Shown here piece after piece: positions 52,692-63,388 of a stretch of DNA of 64,000 bases. The position numbers and the translations under genes were made by a program. Source of the stretch: Ectobius pallidus (lineage: Eukaryota; Arthropoda; Insecta; Blattodea; Ectobiidae); contig CAXKWD010000009.1 in the NCBI GenBank assembly GCA_964059195.1, positions 86,959,432 to 87,023,431 of the forward strand, in the 5' to 3' direction. Positions within the stretch are counted from its first letter, which is position 1; every line of letters starts with the position of its first letter. Below the pieces are notes generated by a model. It was not told where the DNA came from. It did no database searches and saw nothing but the letters and a program-made list of their open reading frames with translations.

Positions 52692-53743
52692 TGTTTGGTA
52701 TTTTCATACACTCAGGCTTCCTTTTTTTTATTTGCTAATTTTTTTTGTATTTCAAATAACAGGAATGGTTCATCTGACAACGATGGAGTTAAAGTAAGCA
52801 AGGTTCAAACATGTTCAACTCAGTAACTAGAGATTTCATAGCTAGTTGAAATTCTTTACCAGAGTGAAGTCTAAGGATTCTTTCTAAACATACAACCTTT
52901 TACTTCTTTCTGTTTTTACATGATTGTATGCCCTTCCTTTTATACCAACAAATAAGGACTTGCTTCGAGAACTACCAGCAACGAACCATTAATAACTTAT
53001 AATACTGCTCTCAGTCATCAAATACTGAAGAATTTTGATGAAATTGTGAAGAAAAACAAATCCAAGATGGTTGCCTCAGTATGCAATGTGAACTTGCACG
53101 AGAATTTGGGCATTCTTGAGATCACAAAAGCTTTTTGAAATTATGTTCGATGGAGTTATAACATATCAAACTACCATTCATTCTTAAACCACATGCATCC
53201 ACTGCTCAGAGAAATTGTCACTAATCCATAAGATCCAGCCCACAGAAGATTTCAAAGAAAGCGGCATGTTGATATGAGATTATAAAATCACTTTTCGATC
53301 TTTAGATGCTTTTATTGTATATATATTTTTTGTTTAATATCCTTTTGAGATTGCCAATGGACATCACCCAAAAACACATGCCAAATTATTTGTTTTTATT
53401 TTGGTAATAATGATAAAAATTGTAAAGTACTTTTATATACAATAAAGTTTACATGAGTAAAAAGAGTAGGGTATTATCTGCTCCATTGTGCAAATTTACA
53501 GGGAAATTTCCCAACTGGTAAAACTGTTTCCCTGGCAGATGACAGCAATATTCTTTCCCTTCTTGCCATAACCTGTAAATCATATTAAATATTACTAACT
53601 ATTGCCAAGATCTGTATTTATATTTGTATTTTACTGCCCTAACTATGAAGCTCTGCCAGATGTGGCAGCATACCCACACTCACCTGGCAGACTAGCTTCT
53701 GGTCTCTTTAGTAGTTTTAATTCATTGTGAGATAGATATAATT

Positions 53744-55489
53744 GAATCGGTTGTTTATGAAAGGGCTCATGTCATGTTTTTTTGAAAAACGAGTTTATCA
53801 TGAAAATGGATTGTGCCAACATCCACGCATCGTTTACTTATGAAAGATCTCTTGTCGCACCAATACTTTGCAAGATACAGCCATTGCAAATCTGTGGTTA
53901 GTTATGAAACGGCTCATGTCAATGACAAGAGCCCTTTCTTAAATAAAAATATCATGGTAGTGATGTAAAATACAGTTTTTATTATAAGGTATTCAAAGAA
54001 CATTTTAACTACCGGTTTTTAAGGCCCCAAATTGACACTTGCTGTGAGTGTGAGATGCTTAGTACGCGAATCAAAACCCCTCAGCTTAATGATACAGCAA
54101 AACGAGTAGCTGTTGCACAGTTACTCGTGCACAAAAGGAAGAGTAACAAATTTTATACTTCGTTACGTGAAACAAAACAATACTGTGCAGAACATGATAA
54201 TGCTGTGCTTTTGTGTTTTGACTACATGGCAAACATTGCTTTGCCCACAATTCCAGTTCAGGATGCCTATTACCTTAGGCAGTTGTCAGTTTATCCATTT
54301 TGTATCCACAACAGCTGTACTGACACAGCATCCTTTTACTTGTACCACCAAGGGGTTGCAGGAAAGGGCAGCAATGAAGTTTGCTCTTTTATAATGAAGT
54401 ATATCAATGATAATATACCAGACAATGTTGACGAATTGTACCTGTACAGTGATAACTGTACAGGTCACACAATGATTAGGTTCCTACTTTATCTTACAGA
54501 CAGTGGACTATTCAAAAAGATTGTGTGCAGACTGCCCATAAGGGGCCACTCTTATCTGCCCTGTGACAGAGTCTTTGGCCTTGTCAAAAGAAAATTAAGA
54601 AAATGTGACCGATATTACACAATAAAAGACGTATGTAAAATGATATTAATGTCTTCAGTACAGGGAAAGTTTACTATTGATTTAATAGAAACAGGAAATA
54701 TTTTGGATTTTCAAAAATGGTGGCCTCAGTTCTATAAAAAATGTACTGTTTCCGAAGAAACCAAACCTGAAAAGAAGGGAAAAAGAGAATATTTTACTAT
54801 TTCTAACTACCATGAATTCTCGTTCCAGCAATCAAGTAAAGGAAAAGTAACAGTATCTGCTTTTATTAGTGGACTCCTCTACAACACATTCAAACTAGCT
54901 ATCCCGACACAATCATGCATTTCTCTACCCATACACAAAGCATACGAAAAAAATAAAAATACCTATTCCTAAAACGAAAATGGATGATATAAAGAAGCTT
55001 GTTCAGTTCGTCCCTGAGGAACATGATTTCTTTTATGACGAGGTGATTCAGTGGCCTACAGTTGAAAAAGAACTGTGAAATGTAATGATATGAGACTTTA
55101 CTGTAAATTGTGTGTTTGTTAAAAACCCAATCTCATGTATCTGTTATAGCCAATCTCATTTGTGTATACAATGTTTAATGTAAAATAAATAGCCTTCATA
55201 AAGTCTCATTCATTGCATTGTTTGTTTTTACTTTTGTCTCTATGAATGGGCGCTTGTCAACCCTTTGTTTATGAAAGGACTCTTGTCAGACAACTTTGAT
55301 ATGCCCTATCATGCAACATAAACAACATAATTGTTTTTAATCATCGTTATTATTAGTGGTTAGGAGAATCAAAATAACTAGAATAAAAAAATCTTTCCTA
55401 TTTATTAATAGTTGGAAAATAAACAGTTTTTTTTAATTCCCCAACATTTTACTTTTCGTGACAAGAGCCCTTTCATAAATAACCGATTC
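53744..55489 (+). mobile_element. TIR transposon encoding a DUF7869-like protein
   Basis: This 1746-bp element starts GAATCGGTTGTTTATGAAAG and ends with inverted CTTTCATAAATAACCGATTC. AATT on each side (53740-53743 and 55490-55493) is a possible 4-bp TSD, though its self-complementarity makes the border ambiguous. Variants of TTATGAAAGGGCTCWTGTCA occur at both ends and inside (53754, 53838, 53902 with an inverted partner at 53934, 55267 and 55459 inverted). The interior holds the degenerate gene below and an AATAAA at 55184-55189. Confidence 0.75.
53947..55078 (+). pseudogene. Transposase-type gene with DUF7869-like core, frameshifted
   Basis: The frame is open from 53947 to 54972, with a first Met at 54055. 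Before that Met the reading RFLRPQIDTCCECE is the Cys-rich piece that precedes the core in DUF7869-type proteins. The core shows LLCFDYMANIALP, YLYSDNCTGHT and GHSYLPCDRVFG, three Asp positions spaced like an RNase-H-fold DDE/D site. The stop at 54970-54972 is followed in another frame (54981-55078) by the natural C-terminus (KLVQFVPEEHDFFYD ... VEKEL), so a frameshift in the A-rich run near 54948-54962 breaks it. The N-terminal half is missing. The family name is from memory and the transposase role is inferred from the TIRs. Confidence 0.65.
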
Positions 55490-55991
55490 AATTGTTTATT
55501 TTAGGGTTCGTTCTACTATCCATTCCACATGTGTTGAGAAAAGAAGTAAACTGTGGAAGTAATGGAAAAAAAAGAGCGGTTCAGCAGGTAGCAAAACTCA
55601 TGTCGAAATTTGTATAAATAAATAATACTAAAGTGCTACTTTAAAAAATAATTATAGTAATTCTGAACATTCCTTGCACACAATACAGTTCACCAGTCTT
55701 CGACCTTAGATATTCACAAATTATAAGCAAACTGTCGACCTGTGAAGGTGAGTATATTGGATATGTGTATAAATATCGGCTAATCTAGAGCCAACGGGCA
55801 GGTTTTATAGTCATTTTCGTGTTTTGCACTTAAGGGCACTCATACTGACCGTTTCAATTTGCTCTGGAGTATGGCAAAAGCAATTTGAACTTTTTGTAAT
55901 TCACCCTGATTTTATAGATATGTTGCCATTATTAAAGTTCCCACTCTCGTAAATTATTTTCAAAATCATTTTCGTAATTGAGGTTAATTAC

Positions 55992-56669
55992 TAGGGCAAG
56001 GCATTTGATGATTTTGCATCTTTTTTATATGAAGGTTAAAAGATAGCTCGAATATATATAAATATGTATAATTAAATAATTGATTATATAAGGACAATTT
56101 GTTTTTGCATTTTTTATTTTCAAGAGATAGGTCATTTTTCGGCAATTTTTAAGTCATTTTTGGCATTTATAGGCCTTTGTTTTGGCATTTTAGGTCATGT
56201 TTCAGTGGAGGTGGAGAGGCTTTACCATGTACAAATCGTTACTTTCAGACAACAGACAATCGTTTGTATTTCAGAATCTCCGCCAAGTGTTCATAGTTAG
56301 TTTTATTTCAGGTTTATTGTAAACACCATAGCAGTTTGTCTGGTAGCAATAATTTTTTTCTTTCTTCTTAAATGGCACATATTTGCTACGGGAAATTTGA
56401 AGGTCATGCCAGTTCAAAAAGATTTTTTTTTTCGCTAAGGGTGTCCAAGTAGTATAACTTGACTTATTTTTTAGTAACAAAATAAGTATGTTTATATTAT
56501 ATATTTAAATATATAACGCTCTGTCATCCATTAAATTGCTTTCAGCAATTCATTACTTTAAAAAAACTAAATATAAGTAATAATGAAAATTTGATTGGTC
56601 ATTTTTTCACTATTTTTAGGTCATAAATGCAATTTTTACTATTTTATGCTTATTAAATGCCTTGCCCTA
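55992..56669. mobile_element. hAT-type MITE, TAGGGCAAGGCATTT ends
   Basis: This 678-bp element has inverted ends TAGGGCAAGGCATTT and AAATGCCTTGCCCTA. An exact 8-bp TSD TTAATTAC is at 55984-55991 and 56670-56677. The interior repeats TAGGTCATTTTT-type motifs, no coding. The clean TSD suggests a relatively recent insertion. Confidence 0.92.
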
Positions 56670-57203
56670 TTAATTACATTAAATGAAGATACGATTGAAC
56701 TTCAATTAAACTTAAATTGCTTTATAATGAAAACAAATTAACTCCTTATTTTATTCTTTTGTTGGGTTAAATTTAATTTAAAAATGAATATTTCATATTA
56801 AGTGTAAAGTGAGATTGATCCAAATTTTTAATATCTACTCCCTTTCGTATTTCGTTTCACTTTTTTCCAATTGGTAGCAATTGCTGCCAATTCTAACACA
56901 AGTGGAACAGATTTTATTCTCAGGTTTGCCCTTAATTTAATTGGACATTACTGCAAATTAAGCGCAAATATGCAGTACTTACAAGAGACGTCATGTACAG
57001 AAACATTAGACGTCAAATACATTTCATGCCATATTTCAGCAGTCCACATAATTGCTGTGTCGTTATTTCAAGGAAGTAGCTAAAAAAACTGCAAGTCACT
57101 GTAGTAAGACACGCGTATGGACGCCGAGGGGCGTAACAGATTGAAACAAAAGCCTTGCATAGGCCTATGAGATATCTACGAGCTTTACCCATTCAGCATA
57201 ATG

Positions 57204-58415
57204 GGTTCTTTAAAACTTTGGAGGTCTAAATGTTAATGTATAATTCGTGGTGTACAGGTGTATTCTACTTTCTTCTGTTCAGCGACATTTTAAATTGCAT
57301 TTAATACGCATGTGCCAGTCCAGGATTGAGGGTGCGATAATGTGTCCTGTAACAGCAAAATCTATTTCATGAAAATGAGAGAGGTGTTTAATAAAGCATT
57401 AAATGATAGTACAGCGTATATTTTAGGGATTGCAATTCTTAACATTCGAAATCATTGGCTACTGCATAGTATATTAACGTATTAGATTCCAATTAGGCTT
57501 ATTTTGGATTTCGTTCACATAGTTTGCATAGTATATTAACTTATTAGATTCCAATTAGGCCTATTTTGGATTTCGTTCACATAGTTTGCATAGTATATTA
57601 AGGGGAGATTGCCAGCACATTTCATCAAAAATGTGAATTTTCTGTTTATTGTATATTTTCATTGAATTAAGTATAATTTACATGTTACATTGTCGTTTTG
57701 TACCATAATGGCCGTTTAAAACGTTTTTCACGGACATATACTTTCATATTTACCGACTGAAATATGCAGAAAATTGTTATCTTACACAAAAACCAATGAT
57801 TTTCCAAGTATATATTCATAAAAATTAGATATTTCATCTTTTGCATATCCCTCGCTTATACTGTGCGCAGCAGTGAACTAACTATATAATACAGTTCGGA
57901 GATAACTTTTATCAACCTTAGCATTGTTGTCTTCCTGGCCAGATGACGCAATGTTCCCGGAGTATCCGGGGTTCGAGAGGCTCTGGATGCCTGCGGAATT
58001 GAGGTGGGAGGGCCCAGGTAAAACAAGCGGTGGTTGGCACGCCTGGAAGATGACGGGACATGAAGGAGCCTCTCGAATAATAAGGTATTTTAAGGTAAGG
58101 TTCTTTGAAACTTTGGAGGTCTAAATGCTAATGTATAATTCGTGGTGTACAGGTGTATTCTACTTTCTTCTGTTCAGCGACATTTTAAACTGCATTTAAT
58201 ACGCATGTGCCAGTCCAGGATTGAGGGTGCGATAATGTGTCCTGTAACAGCAAAATCTATTTCATGAAAATGAGAGAGGTGTTTAATAAAGCATTAAATG
58301 ATAGTACAGCGTATATTTTAGGGATTGCAATTCTTAACATTCGAAATCATTGGCTACTGCATAGTATATTAACTTATTAGATTCCAATTAGGCCTATATT
58401 GGATTTCGTTCACAT
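57204..58415. repeat. 317-bp direct repeat pair
   Basis: 57204-57520 and 58099-58415 align without gaps, with about half a dozen substitutions (roughly 98% identity by eye). The 578 bp between contains a GC-richer block (57940-58090). The ends do not look like LTRs (no TG...CA, no flanking primer site). Confidence 0.92.
57464..57600. repeat. 62-bp tandem repeat, about 2.2 units
   Basis: GCATAGTATATTAAC recurs at 57464, 57526 and 57588 with a period of 62. The second full unit differs from the first at two bases. The third is cut after 13 bases. It overlaps the end of the first 317-bp repeat. The second 317-bp copy has only one unit. Confidence 0.9.
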
Positions 58416-58694
58416 TAGGAATTAATCTAAGAGAAAGTGAACTTCTTTCGCTTAGCTCCCGGCGTTGGAAATATTTACGCAACCCACACAACCCGGGCAC
58501 TGTCGTGAGAGGAATTATCCATTGGATCATGCACCAGAAAAGGTCATGGAGGACTTCACCAGATGAGTGACAAATCTAACCGGGGCCACCTCCGAGAGAA
58601 CGCAAACAAAGAAAAGAAGACAAACCAGTCGCTCATCTGTCAATCTGAACAAGGCGGATGTGATGAGTATGATAATGACGGTCAGACGATATCG

Positions 58695-58897
58695 TGTGCA
58701 CATCGGCACAGTCGCATTTTCGTGCACATCGGCATAGTATTTTTATCTTGCAATATCATCGTGCTCATCGCCACACACCCTTCGGAGGGGTGGACAAACA
58801 GGCAAAGTTGGAATAATACTATCATATTGAATGCAATGGAATTCACAGTAACTGCTAGATAGACTGAAACACAAACACTTCCTTTTATTATTATAGA
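58695..58897 (-). mobile_element. Helitron 5' end with embedded SINE body
   Basis: On the minus strand 58897 begins TCTATAATAATAAAAGGAAG, the Helitron 5' end of the family at 35236 and 50323. From about 58800 down it continues into the SINE body also present at 59110-59215 (GTGTGGCGATGAGCACGAT, TGCCGATGTGCAC twice). The matching CTAG end was not located. Confidence 0.55.
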
Positions 58898-59034
58898 TAC
58901 ATACTGTGTACATTAATATTATAATTGTATTGTTTAGAAATCATTCACAAATTATCTGCCTACGATTGAATGAGACTTTGAATTAATCTAACCTAACCTA
59001 ACCTGACTTAACCTACCTACGATATCAACGGCCA

Positions 59035-59225
59035 GTTTCCTTAGTCGCGGTAGCTAAGGAGTCCTGCCTTGTAGCCGTGGTGAAGGAGGCTGTAGGTTTG
59101 AGTCTCTATGTCCACCCCTACCCCCAACGGGTTGTGTGGCGATGAGCACGATAATATTACAAGATAAAAATAATATGCCGATGTGCACAAAAATGCGACT
59201 GTGCCGATGTGCACGACATCCGGGA
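59035..59225 (+). mobile_element. tRNA-derived SINE
   Basis: The head GTCGCGGTAGCTAAGGAGTC and B-box-like GGTTTGAGTCTC are followed by a body with GTTGTGTGGCGATGAGCACG and two TGCCGATGTGCAC copies. The body matches, inverted, 58695-58800. Confidence 0.6.
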
Positions 59226-59340
59226 ACCACAGTGACTTAAAGCTTTCTGACATTCATTATTTATAATATTTCATATTCATTGAGGGTTATGTTATCTTTA
59301 CATATAGGCTATGTCAACGATATAAAATTGTGAATACTGG

Positions 59341-59396
59341 GTAGGCCCCCATATTGATTAGCGCTCCAGGCCCCCATCACTGTTGGTACGCCACTG
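59341..59396. mobile_element. Orphan hAT right end
   Basis: GGCCCCCATCACTGTTGGTACGCCACTG-like sequence (59369-59396) is the complement of a CAGTGGCGTACC start, a common hAT terminal type. No matching left end was found nearby. Confidence 0.45.
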
Positions 59397-59837
59397 CCGG
59401 GATTTTAAGTAGATACACTTGGATTCCATCAAGTAAAAGAATTGTAAACATATAGCTGCAGTTTCATGCATTCTAAGCTATAAGAACCTAGAACTCCGGC
59501 TCTTGATTATGGGATTATGGCACTTTAGATTTAAAACTAAGCCATATCTATGAATACAAAAGCACTTAAGGCTACCATACAAAGAAAGCTATGTTATGTT
59601 ATGCTATTCTAAAAAATCGCTCCAATGCAGTATACAATTATAGCTGTACTAAGTTACGCTACATTTCACAGATCGCCGGGCAGCGAATTTCATAGCTGCA
59701 GCTCTACCAAGCTTGCTGTAGGTTGCAACCTCAAACACATTTCTCGACTTCCTTATGCTATTGTAGATTGTTGTTTAAACATATGAATAGCAATGTAAGG
59801 ATTATAATATGTTTACCTTTTTTAAGTTGTAACCATT

Positions 59838-59984
59838 TACTCCCGCGAGAGGCAATGGCAAATCTCCGCGGTATCACCCTTGCCTGAATTACCTCGGACG
59901 AGTCGTGGTCATCACCCCACGGCTTCGTCCCGGGTCTGGACCTGCCTTCGGGCAGAACACTCATCATCATCAACCATTTACAAC
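59838..59984. repeat. GC-rich SINE-like 3' domain with (ATC)n tail
   Basis: This GC-rich block within AT-rich flanks ends GACCTGCCTTCGGGCAGAAC (hairpin CTGCC/GGCAG) followed by ACTCATCATCATCAACC. A short trinucleotide tail after a hairpin suggests the 3' end of a retroposed SINE. No tRNA-like head was found. Confidence 0.4.
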
Positions 59985-61671
59985 TATATATTTACAAAAA
60001 AAAAAACTTTAATTTAAATATTAATTTACGCTTTAATGTCTTTACACAATATATTAAATTGGCATCTGTTCAGTTGGTTCAGGTTATGATTGCTTAACTC
60101 TGTCTTGTGCAATGGTGTGCCTGTTACTGTCTACTAGTTTAAGTTTTGCACTTAGTGTAGTTTTTCAGTGAGGGTGCAAAGAAAATTATAAGCAGTGATA
60201 CACTGAAGATATTTTCCTTTTATAAGAGAAGATAAGGAAAGTAAAATCAGGAGCTCCAAAAGCAAATTAATAGTTTTAAAAAGTGAAAAAAAAAAGTAAT
60301 ATCTTACTTGGGGTATTTAGTAATGCCCATTTTGATCGCCAAATGATTTAATTTTCCAATTGCAACAAATTTAGTCTATTTGTAAATAATAATACAGTAT
60401 GTTGAAGAAAAAATTGATAAGGTTCAAAGTTGTATTGTTCAGTAAAGTGTCTCTTTTTTTACAGTCTGGTCACTCTGGATGTACTGTTAGGTAATTTCCT
60501 TCCTCTTTGTCAATAAATTTGGTAATATGTAATAATTGGCTATTTTTTATACTGCTTTCCTGTAAACTTTAAGTGCAGAATTTATTATTATAAAACATAT
60601 TTTAGGCATTTAGATCTAAAACTCTACAGTCTACTAATGATAAACTAGTACTGTAGGTAATAAACTATTACCAATGCATTACCCTATGCACTCAGATACA
60701 GCTATCAGAATACCCAATGCGACATTCAAGGCCTTGGCACATAGAGGTCACTGGCACCGGGCGCCTTCCTACTTGAATGGAAGTGCACGAATACTAATCA
60801 CCGTTTTATACGAAGCAAAAATGAGTTTCAGTCACGTTCACAACAATAGAGGTAATCACATAGGAAAATGTTCGTTGAGAATTACGAGAAATTTCTCCGC
60901 ATTCTCAGAAACCACAGCTTTGTCGGTTGAGGCGAAGACCTCGGCAGAAAAATCCGATAACATTGTTATTTATATTTTACAGTCTGTTATGTGTTAAACG
61001 AAATTTATGAATCTTATACAAGTATCGCCAGAAACTTTGACATTTTACCAGACCACTGCATGTTCTCATCAATTCAAAATAATTTTATATAATGTTTGCC
61101 AAGATTTTTAATCATTTACCACTGCAACCATAAATTTGGATGTTAAACATTTTAAAGACCTGGTATCGAAGAAAGTAAAACAAATTTGCCTTTATAAGAC
61201 TGATAAGTATTTCGATCATGTCAAAGGCTTTAAATCTTAATACAGTATATGTATTTTATCACCGACAATGCTATTATGGTCATTGCTAATGGAATTATGG
61301 TTATTGTTATTATTATTATTATCGCTATTATTATCGTTAATATTAACGTTATTATTATTATCGCTATTACTATCATTATTGTTAATATTAACGTTATTAT
61401 TATTATTATTATTTGCGGTGCAAAAAGTAACCTTCCAAGGCTTGGGAATCAGGAGAAAGTGTTTACAGAAAAAGCAAGTCTTATGCTCATATAAAGTAGG
61501 AAAAGCCTACACAAGCCACACAAATAACATTTTCTTGCCTGGAAGCCCACGAATTCATATTTTGTAGTTTTATTAAAAACTCAAGACCTTTACACTGAAT
61601 ATTGGTTGGACGTGTTAACTTTTGCAGCAACTTTTCATCTTCTCGTCTTCTCTCTTGTAACGATAAAGTAA
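59985..61671. other. Intergenic stretch with TTA-rich microsatellite
   Basis: No gene was recognised. An imperfect (TTA)n/(TTATCG) tract with TTAATATTAACG units lies at 61296-61412. A CG-richer patch at 60720-60930 has coding-like readings, but I recognise no family. Confidence 0.4.
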
Positions 61672-62057
61672 TCTATATATATAAAAATGAATGTATGTGT
61701 GTGTGTGTGTCTCCTTTATGCATTACTACACCATTCATCCGATCGCCATGAAACTTTGGGAAGTTGTTGAGTGCATTCCCGGGAAGGTTTCTGGCATATT
61801 ACATTTTTAATTTTTCCTTTCGTTCGTGAGTTATGAGTGAAAAACGGGCAAAAAACGTGTATTTTTTGCGTTTTCGAAGCATCGTTTTCAGTAATACCAT
61901 TCAATGCTAAATCAATTACAGTAGGCTTTGGCTATTTTTGTCATTCCTTGGACATAAAACTATCGCATGTTGTAGCTCACGCTGGTCGATTCATTTGTTT
62001 ATAATGTCAAGGCACGCAGACATATGAAATTTTCAACCTACATCAAAGAGGATTATT

Positions 62058-62089
<32 letters not shown>

Positions 62090-62650
62090 AAAAGGGATAA
62101 TCAATATAGGCCTCAATATGGTCAAACGTTGTTCGATTTGGACGAAACTCACTATACAGGGGTTTTCTGGGCCAAGGACCTCGAATCTGAGGTCGCTTTT
62201 ACCAGACGACGCTATATAATCGTGGTATGTAATTCACGTGATTTAGGTGTTAATAAATATAATGATTTAACTTTTATGCTCTTAATTTTTAATTTTTGAA
62301 ATAATTATCGCGGGCAATCGCTTGATTTGTAAGTCCATCCTTGACGATTCATTTGTTTAGAATATCAAGGCCCGCAGACGTATGAAATTTTCAACCTACA
62401 CGGAAGAGGGATATTCAATATAGGCCTAAATATGGTCAAACATTGTTCGACTTGGACGAAACTCACTATGCAGGGGTTTTCTGGGCCAGGGAACTCTAAT
62501 CTGAGGTCGCTTTTACCAGGCGACACTATCTAATCGTGGTATTTAGTCCACGTGATTTAGGTGTTAATAAATATAATGATTTAACTATTATGCTCTTAAT
62601 TTTTAATTTTTGAAATAATTATCGCGTGCGAAGCCGCGGGCACACGCTAG
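61672..62650 (+). mobile_element. Helitron-type non-autonomous element with internal duplication
   Basis: It starts TCTATATATATAAAAATGAA after an A and ends with a GC-rich hairpin (GCGTGCGAAGCCGCGGGCAC then ACG) and CTAG before a T: Helitron ends with no TSD. The total is 979 bp. Two direct copies of about 290 bp (roughly 61987-62309 and 62339-62627) lie inside. Copy 1 alone carries an (ATT)n expansion (62053-62090). No Rep/helicase is encoded. Confidence 0.8.
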
Positions 62651-62661
62651 TAAGTAATAAC

Positions 62662-63388
62662 CATGGCCTGGATTCTAATGTCATTTTTTTATCGATGCTG
62701 CATAGACATTGGCAACTTGTACATAAATCCTAATCATGGCTTCTAGATTATAGAAATATATTTTTATTAGGTAATTTTCTGTTATTTTATGCCATTTTAT
62801 ATTTTTAGGGCATTTATTTCAATTTTACGTCATTATTTTGTCATTTTGCGTAATTTTCTTCCTTATTTAGTCATTTTCATGCATTTAGATTGAGTGTATT
62901 AACTTTTTTTTCGTCGCTAGTGGTTCTCTCTTTGAAGTGTTGTTTGTTCAATGAAAGGAGGAAAAGTGTTATGTCTCAGTCGGAAATGAGAATCAAAGAA
63001 ACGCCAAAATTTTGTATTATATTACTATTGTTATTAGATTGACTTGGCACCTGCTTGGATTTGAGAGTGCAAAAACTACGGTTTACCCTCAATAAACAAT
63101 AATATAATCCGGCAGACCGCAAAAGGAAATGCCGAAGTTTGACTTGACAGTGCCTCAGTGCCAGTATAAATTTCCGTGAGAAAAGATCATTCACACCATT
63201 ACAGTTATTTACAGTTTTTACAATTATGCAAAAATTAGTCTAAAACTTTGTGTGTACAATCGTATTTTTTTATAAATAAAATATATATTTTAGGTCATTT
63301 TTTATAATTAAGTAATTTTCTTTAACATTTAGGGTCATTTTATAGGTCATTTTTCAAACAATTTTAGGTCATCAGAATCCGGGCCCTG
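62662..63388. mobile_element. hAT-type MITE, family H1, copy 2
   Basis: It is the inverse-oriented relative of 6688-7326. The right end GAATCCGGGCCCTG matches the consensus. The left end is decayed (CATGGCCTGGATTC). The flanks GTAATAAC and GTAAAAAC agree at 7 of 8, a TSD with one mutation. The element is 727 bp, inserted 11 bp after the Helitron 3' end. Confidence 0.85.

Noticed and set aside
57204..58415. LTR retrotransposon with 317-bp LTRs
   Set aside because: The repeats do not begin TG or end CA, no primer-binding site or polypurine tract lies inside, and the 578-bp spacer encodes nothing retroviral-like.
61249..61567. Two overlapping Leu/Ile/Val-rich ORFs
   Set aside because: They are translations of a TTA-rich microsatellite, not membrane proteins.
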